This document shows, piece after piece, positions 16,634 to 25,564 of a stretch of DNA of 64,000 bases; positions within the stretch are counted from its first letter, which is position 1, and each line of letters starts with the position of its first letter. Location of the stretch: the NCBI GenBank assembly GCA_030428205.1, contig JAUIBK010000004.1, forward strand, positions 59,912-123,911. Reading direction: 5' to 3'. The stretch comes from a bacterium (GTDB lineage: Bacteria; Bdellovibrionota_C; UBA2361; RFPC01). The notes below the pieces were generated by a model. That model was not told where the DNA came from and did not search any database. It saw nothing but the letters and a program-made list of their open reading frames with translations. The translations under genes were made by a program, and so were the position numbers.

Positions 16634-18433
16634 TTACTCTTCGCGTAAGCTTCCATCAACAGAATCGAGAAAGTTGAGAAGAGGGCCTCTTATTTCTTCT
16701 CCCGCATAGACGTTGTCTCTCAGAGCAGTCAAGCACTCTTGAAGGAATTCAATTTGACCAAGAGAAAGGTGCCTTAACTTGTGGTACAGAACATTTGAAA
16801 CATGCTCACCGCGTTCAAAGTGTCCAAATACATTTTCGCGAGCGAGCTCTGCTATTGATTCATAGAGAGCGGAGGCTGCAGACCTTTGAGGCGGAAGAGA
16901 GTACTGATTGACGTGTTGATACCTTTCTTGTGTTGCTGGGTAGGAGAGCGAAGCTCGAACAAAATCTTGAAGAGAAAAACCTTCATCGATAACATCCCTG
17001 AGTTGGCAGCATACCTCACGTGCTTCACTGAGTGGAAGTTGTAGAGCGTTGTTTACTCCGGCAAGGAGGAGCAATCTGTCTCCGAGCAGGAGGTTCTCTG
17101 TTGATTCGAGGTAGGCGGCGAGCTGCAGAATTTCTTGATGAGCTTCGTTTGTGATTGGAGAGTCGTTGAGATGCAAGCTGAGGCGCTCCACACAAGCGAT
17201 AAGTTTTGCGTTGCTCATCCCACCTGGAGCGGTAAGAGAAAGAAAGTAGTCAGTTGTTGTTGGAAGAGCTTCTTCTAAAGGTCGAAGACCAGAAATATGA
17301 TCCCGAAAATTGTAAACGAGGAGCATCATTCCACTGAGAGCTTGCATCCGTGCTTCTGGGGTGTGCTCATGTTCACTTCGAAAGTGAAGGTAAGGGCCCC
17401 AGTAACCATTTGGATCCTTGGGGTGTAGGCCGTCTCTGAGCGCCTCGAGTTCCTCAGGGGTAGGAAGAAGATCTGCGATCGAGACGGCCTCATCAGAGTC
17501 TTCACGAGAGCCTTGGAAGAGAGGGGAAATTCCCTCACAGAGTGACACGCTAAATCCTGCTTCACGTAGTGTTTGTGCCGCTCGTGTATTATCTAGAATG
17601 TGACGCAAGGCTTCTGCAGATTCGATTGTTGTAGGTATACGTAAATCAGTTGTGTGTTGCCCACAAGTCACTTGCCTGTGTCTTCCATGAATCATATTTC
17701 CGATAGAGAGTGTCTCTGGTAAAAGACTCTCAATGTGTTCGACGTGATTAAAATTTGGAGGTAGAGGAAATGTGAGAGGTTCGGCATCGATGAGTTCTTC
17801 GAGAGTTCGATTGTCACCACAAAGTGCCATTAAACTTTCGGGAAGACCCCGTAGGGTCGTGTAGCGAGCAACTTGCTCAACCCAATGAGAGATAATAGTG
17901 GAGCTGAGGGGATCGTCACTTGAATGATAGGTGAAGAGTAAGCTGAGTTTTCCTTGTGAAAAATCATTCTCAAGAGGACTCGAAACAGAGAGATACGCTT
18001 CTACGATAGGAGCAGTCGAACCTCCGAGTGGGTCTTCCGTTAAGAGAAGCGGTAATTCCCAAAGCTGTTCCTCAGAGCGTGCGATAGCTTTGAGGATGAT
18101 TCCCCCAATGACTTCACTCACCTCAGAGGAGTTGAGTGAGCTCCATCTTTTAAAAGCAAGGTTGCCAAGAATCTCAGGGGTAAGCTCAACTTCTGCCGCA
18201 CGATTAGAAAGCGCGCTTTTTAAGAGGTTCATTCCTTCGGGAATCTTGTAGACAGAAACATTCGGGAACTCACTTTCTTGCATAACGTGTGAAAAGACAG
18301 GGATTTGAGCGAGCGCAGTTCTGAGCTCTTGCCGCTCCGTGTGAACCGGTTCCCAATGAGCTCGTAAGGAGCCAAAGTAATTGCTTGCTCCATCTATGAA
18401 CTTGAATTCAGGTGTATGATCTGGCTGTGGCAT
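16634..18433 (-). CDS. Protein of unknown function, 599 aa
   Basis: No signal peptide or membrane segment; probably cytosolic or a secreted substrate. The sequence is acidic, mostly helical with Leu- and Glu-rich stretches, and has no motif I recognise. It is convergent with the coupling ATPase gene, with 3 bp between the stops, and has no other close partner. Because it abuts the coupling protein it could be a substrate or adaptor of the T4SS, but this is only proximity. Base use is like the neighbours. Start at the only well-placed ATG; no strong ribosome site is visible. Confidence 0.65.
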   Translation of the reverse strand: MPQPDHTPEFKFIDGASNYFGSLRAHWEPVHTERQELRTALAQIPVFSHVMQESEFPNVSVYKIPEGMNLLKSALSNRAAEVELTPEILGNLAFKRWSSLNSSEVSEVIGGIILKAIARSEEQLWELPLLLTEDPLGGSTAPIVEAYLSVSSPLENDFSQGKLSLLFTYHSSDDPLSSTIISHWVEQVARYTTLRGLPESLMALCGDNRTLEELIDAEPLTFPLPPNFNHVEHIESLLPETLSIGNMIHGRHRQVTCGQHTTDLRIPTTIESAEALRHILDNTRAAQTLREAGFSVSLCEGISPLFQGSREDSDEAVSIADLLPTPEELEALRDGLHPKDPNGYWGPYLHFRSEHEHTPEARMQALSGMMLLVYNFRDHISGLRPLEEALPTTTDYFLSLTAPGGMSNAKLIACVERLSLHLNDSPITNEAHQEILQLAAYLESTENLLLGDRLLLLAGVNNALQLPLSEAREVCCQLRDVIDEGFSLQDFVRASLSYPATQERYQHVNQYSLPPQRSAASALYESIAELARENVFGHFERGEHVSNVLYHKLRHLSLGQIEFLQECLTALRDNVYAGEEIRGPLLNFLDSVDGSLREE

Positions 18434-18539
18434 GGTATCGCGATTCCCTTAGAAGTAAGAGGATACAGAGGTTTGGCCTTTTAAGATAATAAATAATCTC
18501 AAGTAGTTTTAACAGGTTGCCGGGCTTGAAGGTGCAATT

Positions 18540-19406
18540 TTAAGCTACTAAAGTGATAATGACTGCACCAAGGAGCATTACGAGGCTGCTTACAACACGG
18601 GCTCTCATTCTCTCTTCTTGAAAGAGAAGTGCACCAAAAAATACAGAAAAAACAACGCTGAGTCGTTTTAATGAGATCACGTAGGCAACAAGAGCGAGGT
18701 TCATGGCGGTCATCTGACAAGCAAAGACGAGGGCGTTTAAGATCCCAAGAGGAATGAGTCGAGGAAAGGTTTGCAGAAATGTTGAAACATTTGCACGTGA
18801 GTGCACGAGCATTGCAAGAGAAAGAAAAAGGACTCGCACCCCTACAAGAGCACTTGTGTAGTACATTGGACTACTTTGTCCGATTCCGATCTTATGAATA
18901 TTTGCGTTGATGCTCCAAAGAAGCGCGACAAAGATGAGGAAACGAGGCCCAGGTTCATGGAGGAGAGCGCGAAGAGGAACAAAGAATCCCTCCTTAAATC
19001 GGTGGATATGAAGCGTCCACGCACCGATGACAATCAGAAGCATTCCGAGAATGCCTCCCAAGTTTGGGAACTCTCCGATAAGAAGAGGAGACGTGAGAAG
19101 CATGAATACAGGTGTAAAATTCATAAGCGGAACGCTTAAGGAGAGGTCTGATGCCTTAATTCCCTTAAGGTAGAGAAGGGTTCCGCATGAGTCAATAAAG
19201 CCAGCTAAGAGGAGGGTCGTAAGAAACTGTGGGAGGATTATTGGAGCAGTTTCAAGAGATGTGATGTAAAGGAGGAGAGGTAAAGCAAACAAGTTTGTCC
19301 CAAAGACAACGACATACTCGTTGACGCCTTGAAGAACTCGCTTGCTTAGTAGATCCTTGCTTGAATGAAAGAAAGCAGTGAGAAGAGAAAGGATGATCCA
19401 AAGCAT
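18540..19406 (-). CDS. EamA/DMT-family transporter
   Basis: 288 aa, ten evenly spaced hydrophobic segments in two homologous halves, the drug/metabolite transporter (EamA) layout. The first half opens with the typical LSLLTAFFHSSKDLLSKR and the second includes a conserved end SLKRLSVVFSVFFGALLFQEE (the EamA box with Pro-less variant). Substrate unknown; relatives export amino acids, nucleotides or sugar intermediates. The gene begins one base after the stop of the GT39 gene, so the two form an operon. With a polyprenyl-sugar transferase next to it, a role in moving a lipid-linked sugar is possible but unproved. Confidence 0.85.
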   Translation of the reverse strand: MLWIILSLLTAFFHSSKDLLSKRVLQGVNEYVVVFGTNLFALPLLLYITSLETAPIILPQFLTTLLLAGFIDSCGTLLYLKGIKASDLSLSVPLMNFTPVFMLLTSPLLIGEFPNLGGILGMLLIVIGAWTLHIHRFKEGFFVPLRALLHEPGPRFLIFVALLWSINANIHKIGIGQSSPMYYTSALVGVRVLFLSLAMLVHSRANVSTFLQTFPRLIPLGILNALVFACQMTAMNLALVAYVISLKRLSVVFSVFFGALLFQEERMRARVVSSLVMLLGAVIITLVA

Positions 19407-19407
19407 C

Positions 19408-20952
19408 TCAGTCTTTTCCGGGCTGCTTTTTCCATATTAAGACCCCATGGACATTCTCAACCACAACGTACCCAGCTTGCTGGAGTCGTTTACGTGGGAA
19501 ATATCTGCTGACTTTTCTCTGGTCGATAACGACTGTGCTTAAGTTCGGGCGTAGGATCTCTTTCCAGAGCTCTTCGCGGGTAAAGAGGTGATAGTCTTTC
19601 CGCTCTTCCTCTGTGAGTTTGTGTGATATGCGTATCCAAAACTGGTTTTCCATACCAGGATAGATTCTTGCGTGAGATTCGAGCAGGTAACCTGGCCACT
19701 GTGCGAGAACGAGCTCGCCAGAATCTGTATGTTTGTCGAGCGCATAGCCAACGTACGACGCTATTGATATTTGAGAGAGGTGTTCTTTTCCTTCTTCAAC
19801 GCCCTTCACTCCTATGCCAGAAGTGGTGCTTCGATAGATCGCATCTGGGGTGTGCCTGAGGTATTCAACGCTAAAAAGCAGGAGAAGGAGGAAAACCCAC
19901 TTCTTGAGTTCTTTGCCTTTCGCAAGTGATTCACAGGTGCCGAGGATGAAGAAAGGAACCACGGTCGAGAAGTATTGTAAATGTATCGGATCGGGAGAAA
20001 GGCTCATGGCGAAGAGACTAAGACCGATCATGGTAGCAAGGGAAAGAAACCGATGAGCAATAAGGCTATAAATCCCAGAAAAACAGGTTACATAGAAGAG
20101 CATTGGAAATTGAAAGCCATCCATTCTCTCGTCTGGTTGAAAAGCAAAGAGAATATTGTAGATGGTGTTGCGGGCGATCTCGTCGAGTTCGGCTGAGCGG
20201 TGTGAGCGTACAAGGTGGTATCCTACATTATTAAACCAATAGGCGCTCGAATCATGAACGATATAGTATAGGTGTGGGAGATACGTTGCCACTCCTCCGA
20301 GAAGAAAGAAAAGAACTGGGCGTAAGGCGTTCTTACGGTGGCAAAGGATAATATCAAATAAAAAGAACGGGATTGTTATGCAATAAAAGAGTCTTGTATT
20401 CACGGCAAGGCCAATAAAGAGACCGCCAAGGAAGAAAGAAAAAAACGGAGGGAGGGAAAAAGTACGTTTGATACTGAGGTATGCAATGAGCAAAAAGAGA
20501 GTTGAGAGAGAATATGTTTTGGCAGTAGGAAACCAGGAAAGAACAAGCCCCGAACCAAGAAAGAGTGCCAGGCCGAAGATGATGAAGAAAGGTGCGCGTA
20601 GAGCTTTGAGTCTGAGGTAGAGAAGAACAGCACAACCGCAGGAGATAAGCGCTGCAATAAGTCGAGCGATCTCCCACGAGTAGCCAATGACTTTCAAGAA
20701 GAGGCCATAGAAATAGGGAAAGAGTGGCATCTGGGGATAAAAGAAATCAAGATAGAGATCTCGACCAAAGTAGACCTCTTTGGCAGCAAGGAGATAGAAG
20801 CCTTCATCTGCGGCGAGGAAACGATTCAAACCTAAAAAAGAGAAAAAGAGACCGGAAAGGAGAAAGCATACAAGAACCCCCTTTCGTGAATGCCTATCGT
20901 GAAAAAGATGGTCGCTTGATTGCTCTAATGTGGAAGATTCGTTAGATTTCAT
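19408..20952 (-). CDS. GT39-like (PMT/ArnT fold) membrane glycosyltransferase
   Basis: 514 aa. The N-terminal half is hydrophobic with about ten or more membrane passes. After the first helix comes the loop FLAADEGFYLLAAKEV; the Asp-Glu pair is the metal and donor site of the PMT/ArnT family. Such enzymes move a sugar from a polyprenyl phosphate to lipid or protein on the periplasmic side. The C-terminal 120 residues are soluble, as in many family members. Acceptor unknown. It is first in an operon with the EamA transporter and divergent from an arylsulfotransferase-like gene. Confidence 0.8.
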   Translation of the reverse strand: MKSNESSTLEQSSDHLFHDRHSRKGVLVCFLLSGLFFSFLGLNRFLAADEGFYLLAAKEVYFGRDLYLDFFYPQMPLFPYFYGLFLKVIGYSWEIARLIAALISCGCAVLLYLRLKALRAPFFIIFGLALFLGSGLVLSWFPTAKTYSLSTLFLLIAYLSIKRTFSLPPFFSFFLGGLFIGLAVNTRLFYCITIPFFLFDIILCHRKNALRPVLFFLLGGVATYLPHLYYIVHDSSAYWFNNVGYHLVRSHRSAELDEIARNTIYNILFAFQPDERMDGFQFPMLFYVTCFSGIYSLIAHRFLSLATMIGLSLFAMSLSPDPIHLQYFSTVVPFFILGTCESLAKGKELKKWVFLLLLLFSVEYLRHTPDAIYRSTTSGIGVKGVEEGKEHLSQISIASYVGYALDKHTDSGELVLAQWPGYLLESHARIYPGMENQFWIRISHKLTEEERKDYHLFTREELWKEILRPNLSTVVIDQRKVSRYFPRKRLQQAGYVVVENVHGVLIWKKQPGKD

Positions 20953-21013
20953 ACTCAGTAAGTTTGGTATATCTCCTAGTGTCGGTCAATCTCTCTCGAA
21001 CAATGGTTGTTCA

Positions 21014-22264
21014 ATGAATTGGGATCAAAAAAATATCTTCTCTCTTGTTGCCTTGCTTGTCGTATTGGTCGTAGTCCCGTTCTTTCTCGAAAGAGCTCCA
21101 GTTCCTACGACATACCAAGCAACCCCAGAGAGCATGTCGACTCCTGCAGCGCCACGACGCAGCCCTAAACCACAAGACCCCTCTCTTGGTCTCCTCCACT
21201 CCACGAATAAGGCCTCTCAAGGGCTGACTCTCTATCCAACAAGTGGATCCGCAGAAGTGCTCTTGGTGGATATGGCTGGTGTGGAGGTCCATAAGTGGAA
21301 TGTTGATGCAGACAGAGCGCGTCTGTTGCCAAATGGAAATCTTCTTGTGCTCCACGGCTCAAAGTGGGGGTTACGTAACAAGCCTTGGTCTGAGATGCGT
21401 CATATCCTGCGTGAGTATGACTGGGGCGGAAATGTTGTTTGGGAGCATCGCCTTGATCATCCAGCACACCATGATATTCAGCGTCTTCCCAACGGTAATA
21501 CGCTTGTACTCTATCTCGTTGAAGTTCCCGAAGTAGATAAACAACGGATGAAAAACCCCAAGCTTCAATCCGTCCCGATTCGATCCGACGTCATCCTAGA
21601 AATCTCCCCTGAAGGCAAAGAAGTATGGCGCTGGGAGGCGCACAAGCATCTCGATCTTGAGAGTTGTGGAGCACGAGATTGTTCTCGATTAACCAATAAA
21701 CAGATTGAAGGAAAAAAACAGTACGACTGGACACATATAAACACCATTTCTGTGCTTCCAGAAAACAAATGGTTTGATCAAGGTGACACTCGTTTTCGTC
21801 CAGGCAACATCCTTGTCTTTCCTCGAAACTGGTGGATGGCATTGTTGATTGATAAGAAAACAAAGGAAGTTGTTTGGGAGTATAACGGGGACTATAAAGG
21901 TGGTATTGTTGGTGGACACGAGCCATATATGATCCCTAAGGGTTTTCCTGGAGCTGGTAACATTCTTATCTTTGATAATGGGCGTATCAAGCATGAGTCA
22001 CATGTGCTCGAGGTTGAGCCCCCGACAAAAAAACTTGCCTGGGTATACGATAGTGGTCAATCTTTTTATACGCGTATAGCTGGGGCTGCTCAGCGGTTTG
22101 CAAATGGCAACACTCTGATCTCAGAAGATGAAACAGGCAGGGTCTTTGAGGTTGACCGTGATGGTAACCTTGTCTGGAGTTATCAAGGTCGAAGGATGAG
22201 GGTCAATCGCGCTCACCGGTATCCTCTCGACTACTGTCCTCAGTTTCGTGAGCTCATGCATTAG
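21014..22264 (+). CDS. Arylsulfotransferase (ASST)-like beta-propeller protein, membrane-anchored
   Basis: The start at 21014 is preferred because it directly precedes a signal-anchor helix (about residues 10-25); the frame extends to an ATG at 20930 that would overlap the divergent gene. The product is 416 aa. The mature part has propeller repeats with the patterns LLPNGNLLVLHGSKW, ILREYDWGGNVVWEH, HHDIQRLPNGNTLVL and FANGNTLISEDETGRVFEV, which mark the arylsulfotransferase / PQQ-like family. HHD may include the catalytic His of true ASSTs, but I cannot confirm. Function could be sulfuryl transfer in the periplasm or a structural propeller. Ribosome site is weak. Confidence 0.75.
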   Translation: MNWDQKNIFSLVALLVVLVVVPFFLERAPVPTTYQATPESMSTPAAPRRSPKPQDPSLGLLHSTNKASQGLTLYPTSGSAEVLLVDMAGVEVHKWNVDADRARLLPNGNLLVLHGSKWGLRNKPWSEMRHILREYDWGGNVVWEHRLDHPAHHDIQRLPNGNTLVLYLVEVPEVDKQRMKNPKLQSVPIRSDVILEISPEGKEVWRWEAHKHLDLESCGARDCSRLTNKQIEGKKQYDWTHINTISVLPENKWFDQGDTRFRPGNILVFPRNWWMALLIDKKTKEVVWEYNGDYKGGIVGGHEPYMIPKGFPGAGNILIFDNGRIKHESHVLEVEPPTKKLAWVYDSGQSFYTRIAGAAQRFANGNTLISEDETGRVFEVDRDGNLVWSYQGRRMRVNRAHRYPLDYCPQFRELMH

Positions 22265-22538
22265 CATTCCTACTTCACTATTGATGACTTTGTTCTATTT
22301 TGCGGTCCTGGAGTGCTATCTTTGGTCTCAATGCTAAAGAGTAAAGATCTACAACGTGAAATAGCTTGGAATATCAGAGGGTTAAGCGCTTGAGAGAAGC
22401 GATCTTCCTAACGGGTAAATTACCGCAACTATATACTTTCATTTTGATACTTTACCACTTTTGTAATATCATGATTGCGAATTTGAGACGTAAATCTAAG
22501 TATTTGCATCTTTCTTGTAGGAAGGGTTGTTTTGATAC
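22265..22538. other. Gap after the ASST-like gene, nothing recognised
   Basis: AT-rich sequence without a credible gene, terminator or repeat. It leads into the structured region that follows. Confidence 0.4.
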
Positions 22539-22710
22539 CTGCGTGAAACGCAGTAGTTATCTCGTGTTATGATCAAAAAGGGTTTCTTCTCGTTGAAAAA
22601 ACTTTTTGCTCATAACACGAGGCAGCTGTATTTTCCCTCCGGGGGTTTTCGCCGTTTAGCGAAAATGTGCTCCCCCCCGATAGGTGAAAAAACTTTTTGG
22701 TCGGAGCACT
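22539..22710 (+). promoter_or_regulatory. Structured leader with nested and competing hairpins
   Basis: Four inverted repeats stand ahead of the 160-aa gene. H1 CTGCGT/ACGCAG (22539-22553). H2 a perfect 12-bp pair CTCGTGTTATGA/TCATAACACGAG (22561-22572 and 22610-22621) with an inner AAAAAG/CTTTTT stem. H3 TTTTCGC/GCGAAAA (22646-22665) extended by G-run 22641-22645 against C-run 22672-22678. H4 GTGCTCC (22667-22673) with GGAGCAC (22703-22709). H3's outer stem and H4 share bases and cannot form together. A 15-bp direct repeat TGAAAAAACTTTTTG occurs at 22594-22608 and 22685-22699. The ribosome site (AAGG at 22720) lies just after H4. This could be a cis-regulatory RNA or a small mobile hairpin element. 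Confidence 0.5.
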
Positions 22711-22725
22711 AGAAGGTAGAAGGTT

Positions 22726-23208
22726 ATGTATCTCGGTGGCATTACGTATTCAATCACAAAATCTTTTGGTCGACTTCAGCTTGTTCCTGAAAACGAGGGT
22801 CTAAGACTCTATTACACACCAATTAATAACGGTGTTGCTGACACTGAAAGTGCTGGTTTCCTCAACTTACTCCTCCCTCTTGATGCTGTCGGTGGTCTCT
22901 GGGCTACAACCCGTGCATTCTTGTACGGCGTGGAATCTCTCGACGAGAACATAATTCTTCAAGGCGCTGGTGCAGACACCGATGGAGGGGATATTCTTAT
23001 TAAGCTCTATCGCGATAAGCCGCGCGGTGCTCATGGAAAGCTCTCTGGCGAAGAAACTTGTTGGCTGCGACTCGTTACTGGTCGTAGTGAGGAAGAAAGG
23101 CGTCGTATTAAGCTGGGGCCCCGTGACCTGCTCTGCCTTGAGTTAGCGTGTAATACTGTGCTCTCGCTTGCTGCTCAAGCTGGGACTCATAAGCCTGTGG
23201 CTGTCTAG
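22726..23208 (+). CDS. Small protein of unknown function, 160 aa
   Basis: No signal peptide or membrane helix. The N-terminal half alternates short hydrophobic strands, suggesting a beta-rich fold; a helix-rich segment with SEEERRRIKL and CLELACNTVLSLAAQ closes it. I recognise no family. The start is well supported by AGAAGGTAGAAGGTT just before the ATG. Its long, folded upstream region is striking for so small a gene and suggests controlled expression. The 3' end overlaps a weaker minus-strand frame. Confidence 0.65.
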   Translation: MYLGGITYSITKSFGRLQLVPENEGLRLYYTPINNGVADTESAGFLNLLLPLDAVGGLWATTRAFLYGVESLDENIILQGAGADTDGGDILIKLYRDKPRGAHGKLSGEETCWLRLVTGRSEEERRRIKLGPRDLLCLELACNTVLSLAAQAGTHKPVAV

Positions 23209-23359
23209 TAGCCTCACTTTTCGACATACCCTTCAACAACCTATGGTAGTCTTCACACCTCTCTGCTTGTCGTAGTTTCTTGAGAGCAAGATCAAATACA
23301 GTACGTTGCTTCTCAATCCTTGTACATCCACCATGCTTGAGTAAGATCCCGTGTTTCAT
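23108..23359 (-). CDS. Possible small protein downstream of the GT2 gene
   Basis: 83 codons, starting 13 bp after the stop of the GT2 gene, which is the spacing expected for an operon partner. The first 50 residues (HGGCTRIEKQ, VFDLALKKLRQAERCEDYH) have a protein-like, helical look; the rest overlaps the 3' end of the convergent 160-aa gene by about 100 bp. No clear ribosome site. It may be a real small gene or chance. Confidence 0.25.
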   Translation of the reverse strand: MKHGILLKHGGCTRIEKQRTVFDLALKKLRQAERCEDYHRLLKGMSKSEATRQPQAYESQLEQQARAQYYTLTQGRAGHGAPA

Positions 23360-23372
23360 TGCGGAGCTCAGG

Positions 23373-24446
23373 TCACCTTTGAGGTTTGGTCTCAGGGAGG
23401 CTAGGCCAGAGATCGGCCTTTATGAGTTTTCGCCATGCGCGATACACGGATGCCATAGGGCCAACCATAAATGTAACGGCATAAGCCAAAAACTCTTTAG
23501 CGCTACATTCGCGTAAGGATTGCAGCGCTCCCTCAAATGATTGTTGGTGAAACGTTCTAGCACGAGCAAATAACTCAGGGTAATTTTTAGCCAAGCGAGC
23601 ATCCGACTCTTTTGACCTACATACCTGACTTAAATGTCCCCGCAATGAAGGAGTTTTACAGTAAACATGAGCTTGCGGCATTATTTCAACCTTTCCCGCA
23701 AGCTTTAGTGCAAGGTACTTATCATCAGCAATGATAGGATCTGTGGGAAACTCGTTCACTAAGCCTCTGGCTACAGAGCGTCTGATGGCATAACAAGCTC
23801 CCGTTAGGCTACCACGATTATATCCACCTTCTCTCTTTTCGAATGAGTTCATATAACAACTACGGAGCCTTTGATAGAAACCACTATCAGCCCGAGAGCA
23901 ATCTAAGGCTAGTAAGCCTGCTGCTACAAGGTCACAATTCGATTCGCACTCCAGGCGATCAATAAGTTGATCTAGAGTTGAGGATCCTAACCGAACGTCG
24001 GCATCGAGAAATACCAAGTTTGATGCTTCAGGAGAACTCGTTGTAACAAGAGCCTTCCAAGCTTCGTTTTTGCTTCTTTGAAAAATAGAAGTGACTTCAA
24101 TGCGGGAATAACGATTAGCGTATCGTTGAGCTACTTCCATAGTGGCTATCGCTTCAGGATCGTGCAGACCGTTAACACAAATTCTTATTTTCGCATGAGA
24201 GCATGTTTGCCATAGCGTTGAATCCATCACGTCATGAAGAATAAAGGGCAGGGAGTCACGTTCACAGTGCGCCGGAATTAAGATTTCTGGATCAGCATGT
24301 GCTACACGAACATTTAATGAGATATCAAAAAAGCTATTTCGATCTCGTGTTGGTGGATAAAGAAGTGCTGTATACAACTCTCCTCTCTCATGCTTGAGTT
24401 GATTGAAATCGCAAGAAGGTGAAGGGGGTTTATCTACAGACAACAT
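23373..24446 (-). CDS. GT2 (GT-A fold) glycosyltransferase
   Basis: 357 aa, no membrane helix at the N-terminus. The family signs are in order: a start of the fold PEILIPAHCERDSLPFIL, then an N-rich nucleotide loop ICVNGLHDPEAI, the metal motif VFLDADVRL, and later the acceptor-side segment TGACYAIRRS and DDKYLALK. This is a GT2 sugar transferase using a nucleotide sugar at the cytoplasmic face. A moderately hydrophobic C-terminal segment (FLAYAVTFMVGPMASVY) may associate with the membrane. Donor and acceptor unknown. It is separate from the GT39 operon but could act in the same surface glycan. Confidence 0.8.
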   Translation of the reverse strand: MLSVDKPPSPSCDFNQLKHERGELYTALLYPPTRDRNSFFDISLNVRVAHADPEILIPAHCERDSLPFILHDVMDSTLWQTCSHAKIRICVNGLHDPEAIATMEVAQRYANRYSRIEVTSIFQRSKNEAWKALVTTSSPEASNLVFLDADVRLGSSTLDQLIDRLECESNCDLVAAGLLALDCSRADSGFYQRLRSCYMNSFEKREGGYNRGSLTGACYAIRRSVARGLVNEFPTDPIIADDKYLALKLAGKVEIMPQAHVYCKTPSLRGHLSQVCRSKESDARLAKNYPELFARARTFHQQSFEGALQSLRECSAKEFLAYAVTFMVGPMASVYRAWRKLIKADLWPSLPETKPQR

Positions 24447-24802
24447 AAGCTTAGAGTATTATACGTAGTTCTCGGACTCCGAAGTGAGCCAAATTCTTGT
24501 ATGTCGTGCCAACTTCGTAAACAGTTTGTACATGGTCCTCAACAGAGATGAAGCCTCAGACGTTCTCTCTGGAAGCCCCAGGAGAGAGTTCTATCAATGA
24601 GTACCTTTACATTCTGACAAGCGCGGTAATGGCGTTTCGTCAGATTTTTAGGATGTGTATCGATGGTTCATATGAAAGATCGTCGACGTTGTGGTGAGCT
24701 AGATATCTTGGATAGAACTAGGGCCACAACGAAAACCCAAAAAAAGAGATATCGGCTTAGCAGAGATATCCTGGTTTAGTTACATGCGAGCATATAACTA
24801 GT
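24447..24802. other. Gap upstream of the GT2 gene, nothing recognised
   Basis: About 350 bp holding the promoter region of the minus-strand GT2 gene. I see no convincing gene, repeat or RNA here. Confidence 0.35.
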
Positions 24803-24860
24803 AAAAAAACAGTAGAGGGCTCGTGCCAGCGATGGTTCGAACCACCGCTGGCTGCCGAGC
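24803..24860 (-). terminator. Hairpin terminator after the pseudopilin gene
   Basis: On the minus strand a long hairpin (24819-24860; GCTCG/CGAGC outer, GCCAGCG/CGCTGGC inner, loop containing GGTTCGAACC) is followed 9 nt later by seven T. The gap before the T-run makes it imperfect. The loop looks like a tRNA T-arm but no cloverleaf surrounds it. Confidence 0.55.
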
Positions 24861-24878
24861 ATCTCATGGGATCCACAC

Positions 24879-25328
24879 CTAGTGACCGTCGACTGGGGGT
24901 ATCAAAGAGACCACATTCCAGCCTTTATTGTGCGTCCACAGATCGGAGGGGTCAACCTCAGGGGTATCGCCGTGCTTGGGAGCACAACGTCGATACTCCA
25001 ATACCCCCTCTTTGGTGATACGGTAGCAATGCCGACCAGATTTGCCGTTGTGCATTGGCCACGCCACTGCCTGAAACTCCGCTGATTCTACTGAATTCGG
25101 AGGAGTAAGGCTGTAGTTGTAGCCAGCCCGAGAGCGTTCCCAGCCTTGCACCACTTCGCTCGTTCCCTGAAGGTCGAGCAGGTGTTGCATGGCGTAGTGC
25201 TGATTGGCACGAATCCGTAACTCCAAATGTCGCGGCAGAGTCAGTGCGGCAATGATGGCAATGACCGCAGCCACGACCACCAGGTCAATCAGGGTGAATC
25301 CCTTTCTATATAAGTTTTGAGAGATCAT
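24879..25328 (-). CDS. Type IV pilin-like / pseudopilin protein
   Basis: From the ATG at 25328 the product is 149 aa. The N-terminus has the prepilin signal RKG-FTLID followed by a 20-residue hydrophobic helix, so it would be cut by a PilD-type peptidase and inserted in the inner membrane. Position +5 is Asp rather than the near-universal Glu. The globular part has two Cys (HCYRITKEG ... YRRCAPKHG) spaced for a disulfide. No other pilus gene is nearby, so it works with a system encoded elsewhere, or is an acquired single gene. Its base composition appears clearly richer in G and C than the genes around it. The start could also be 25364. Confidence 0.75.
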   Translation of the reverse strand: MISQNLYRKGFTLIDLVVVAAVIAIIAALTLPRHLELRIRANQHYAMQHLLDLQGTSEVVQGWERSRAGYNYSLTPPNSVESAEFQAVAWPMHNGKSGRHCYRITKEGVLEYRRCAPKHGDTPEVDPSDLWTHNKGWNVVSLIPPVDGH

Positions 25329-25393
25329 AGAGCAAAGTGGCCCATGGTAGAGAACAGACACCATGTCCGTCCGCAGGCGATAGAGATCTGTAG

Positions 25394-25564
25394 TTACAAA
25401 GCTCTACCGCCCACGAAGTTATTGCCAACTATGCTCAGCAAGAACCTAGGCTGCTAACCCGATTCTTGCAGATTATCACAGAACGACAGGCAAATCACAT
25501 CTCGTACCTCTGCGAATGTGGAGCATCTCGACCTCCTACGAGAGCCCTCATCCAGCCAGGATAA
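25394..25564 (+). pseudogene. Protein-like fragment, possible DUF2335-type remnant
   Basis: A 56-codon stretch without a start codon, closed by stops on both sides, has a composition unlike random sequence: HEVIANYAQQEPRLLTRF followed by a Q-A-N-H helix. The arrangement x-x-Y-x-x-x-x-P-x-x-x-x-R ... Q-x-x-H is like the start of DUF2335 membrane proteins. The expected C-terminal membrane helices are missing. Weak evidence. Confidence 0.25.

Noticed and set aside
24819..24860. tRNA-like T-arm GGTTCGAACC
   Set aside because: No acceptor, anticodon or D-arm can be formed around it; it is the loop of a terminator hairpin.
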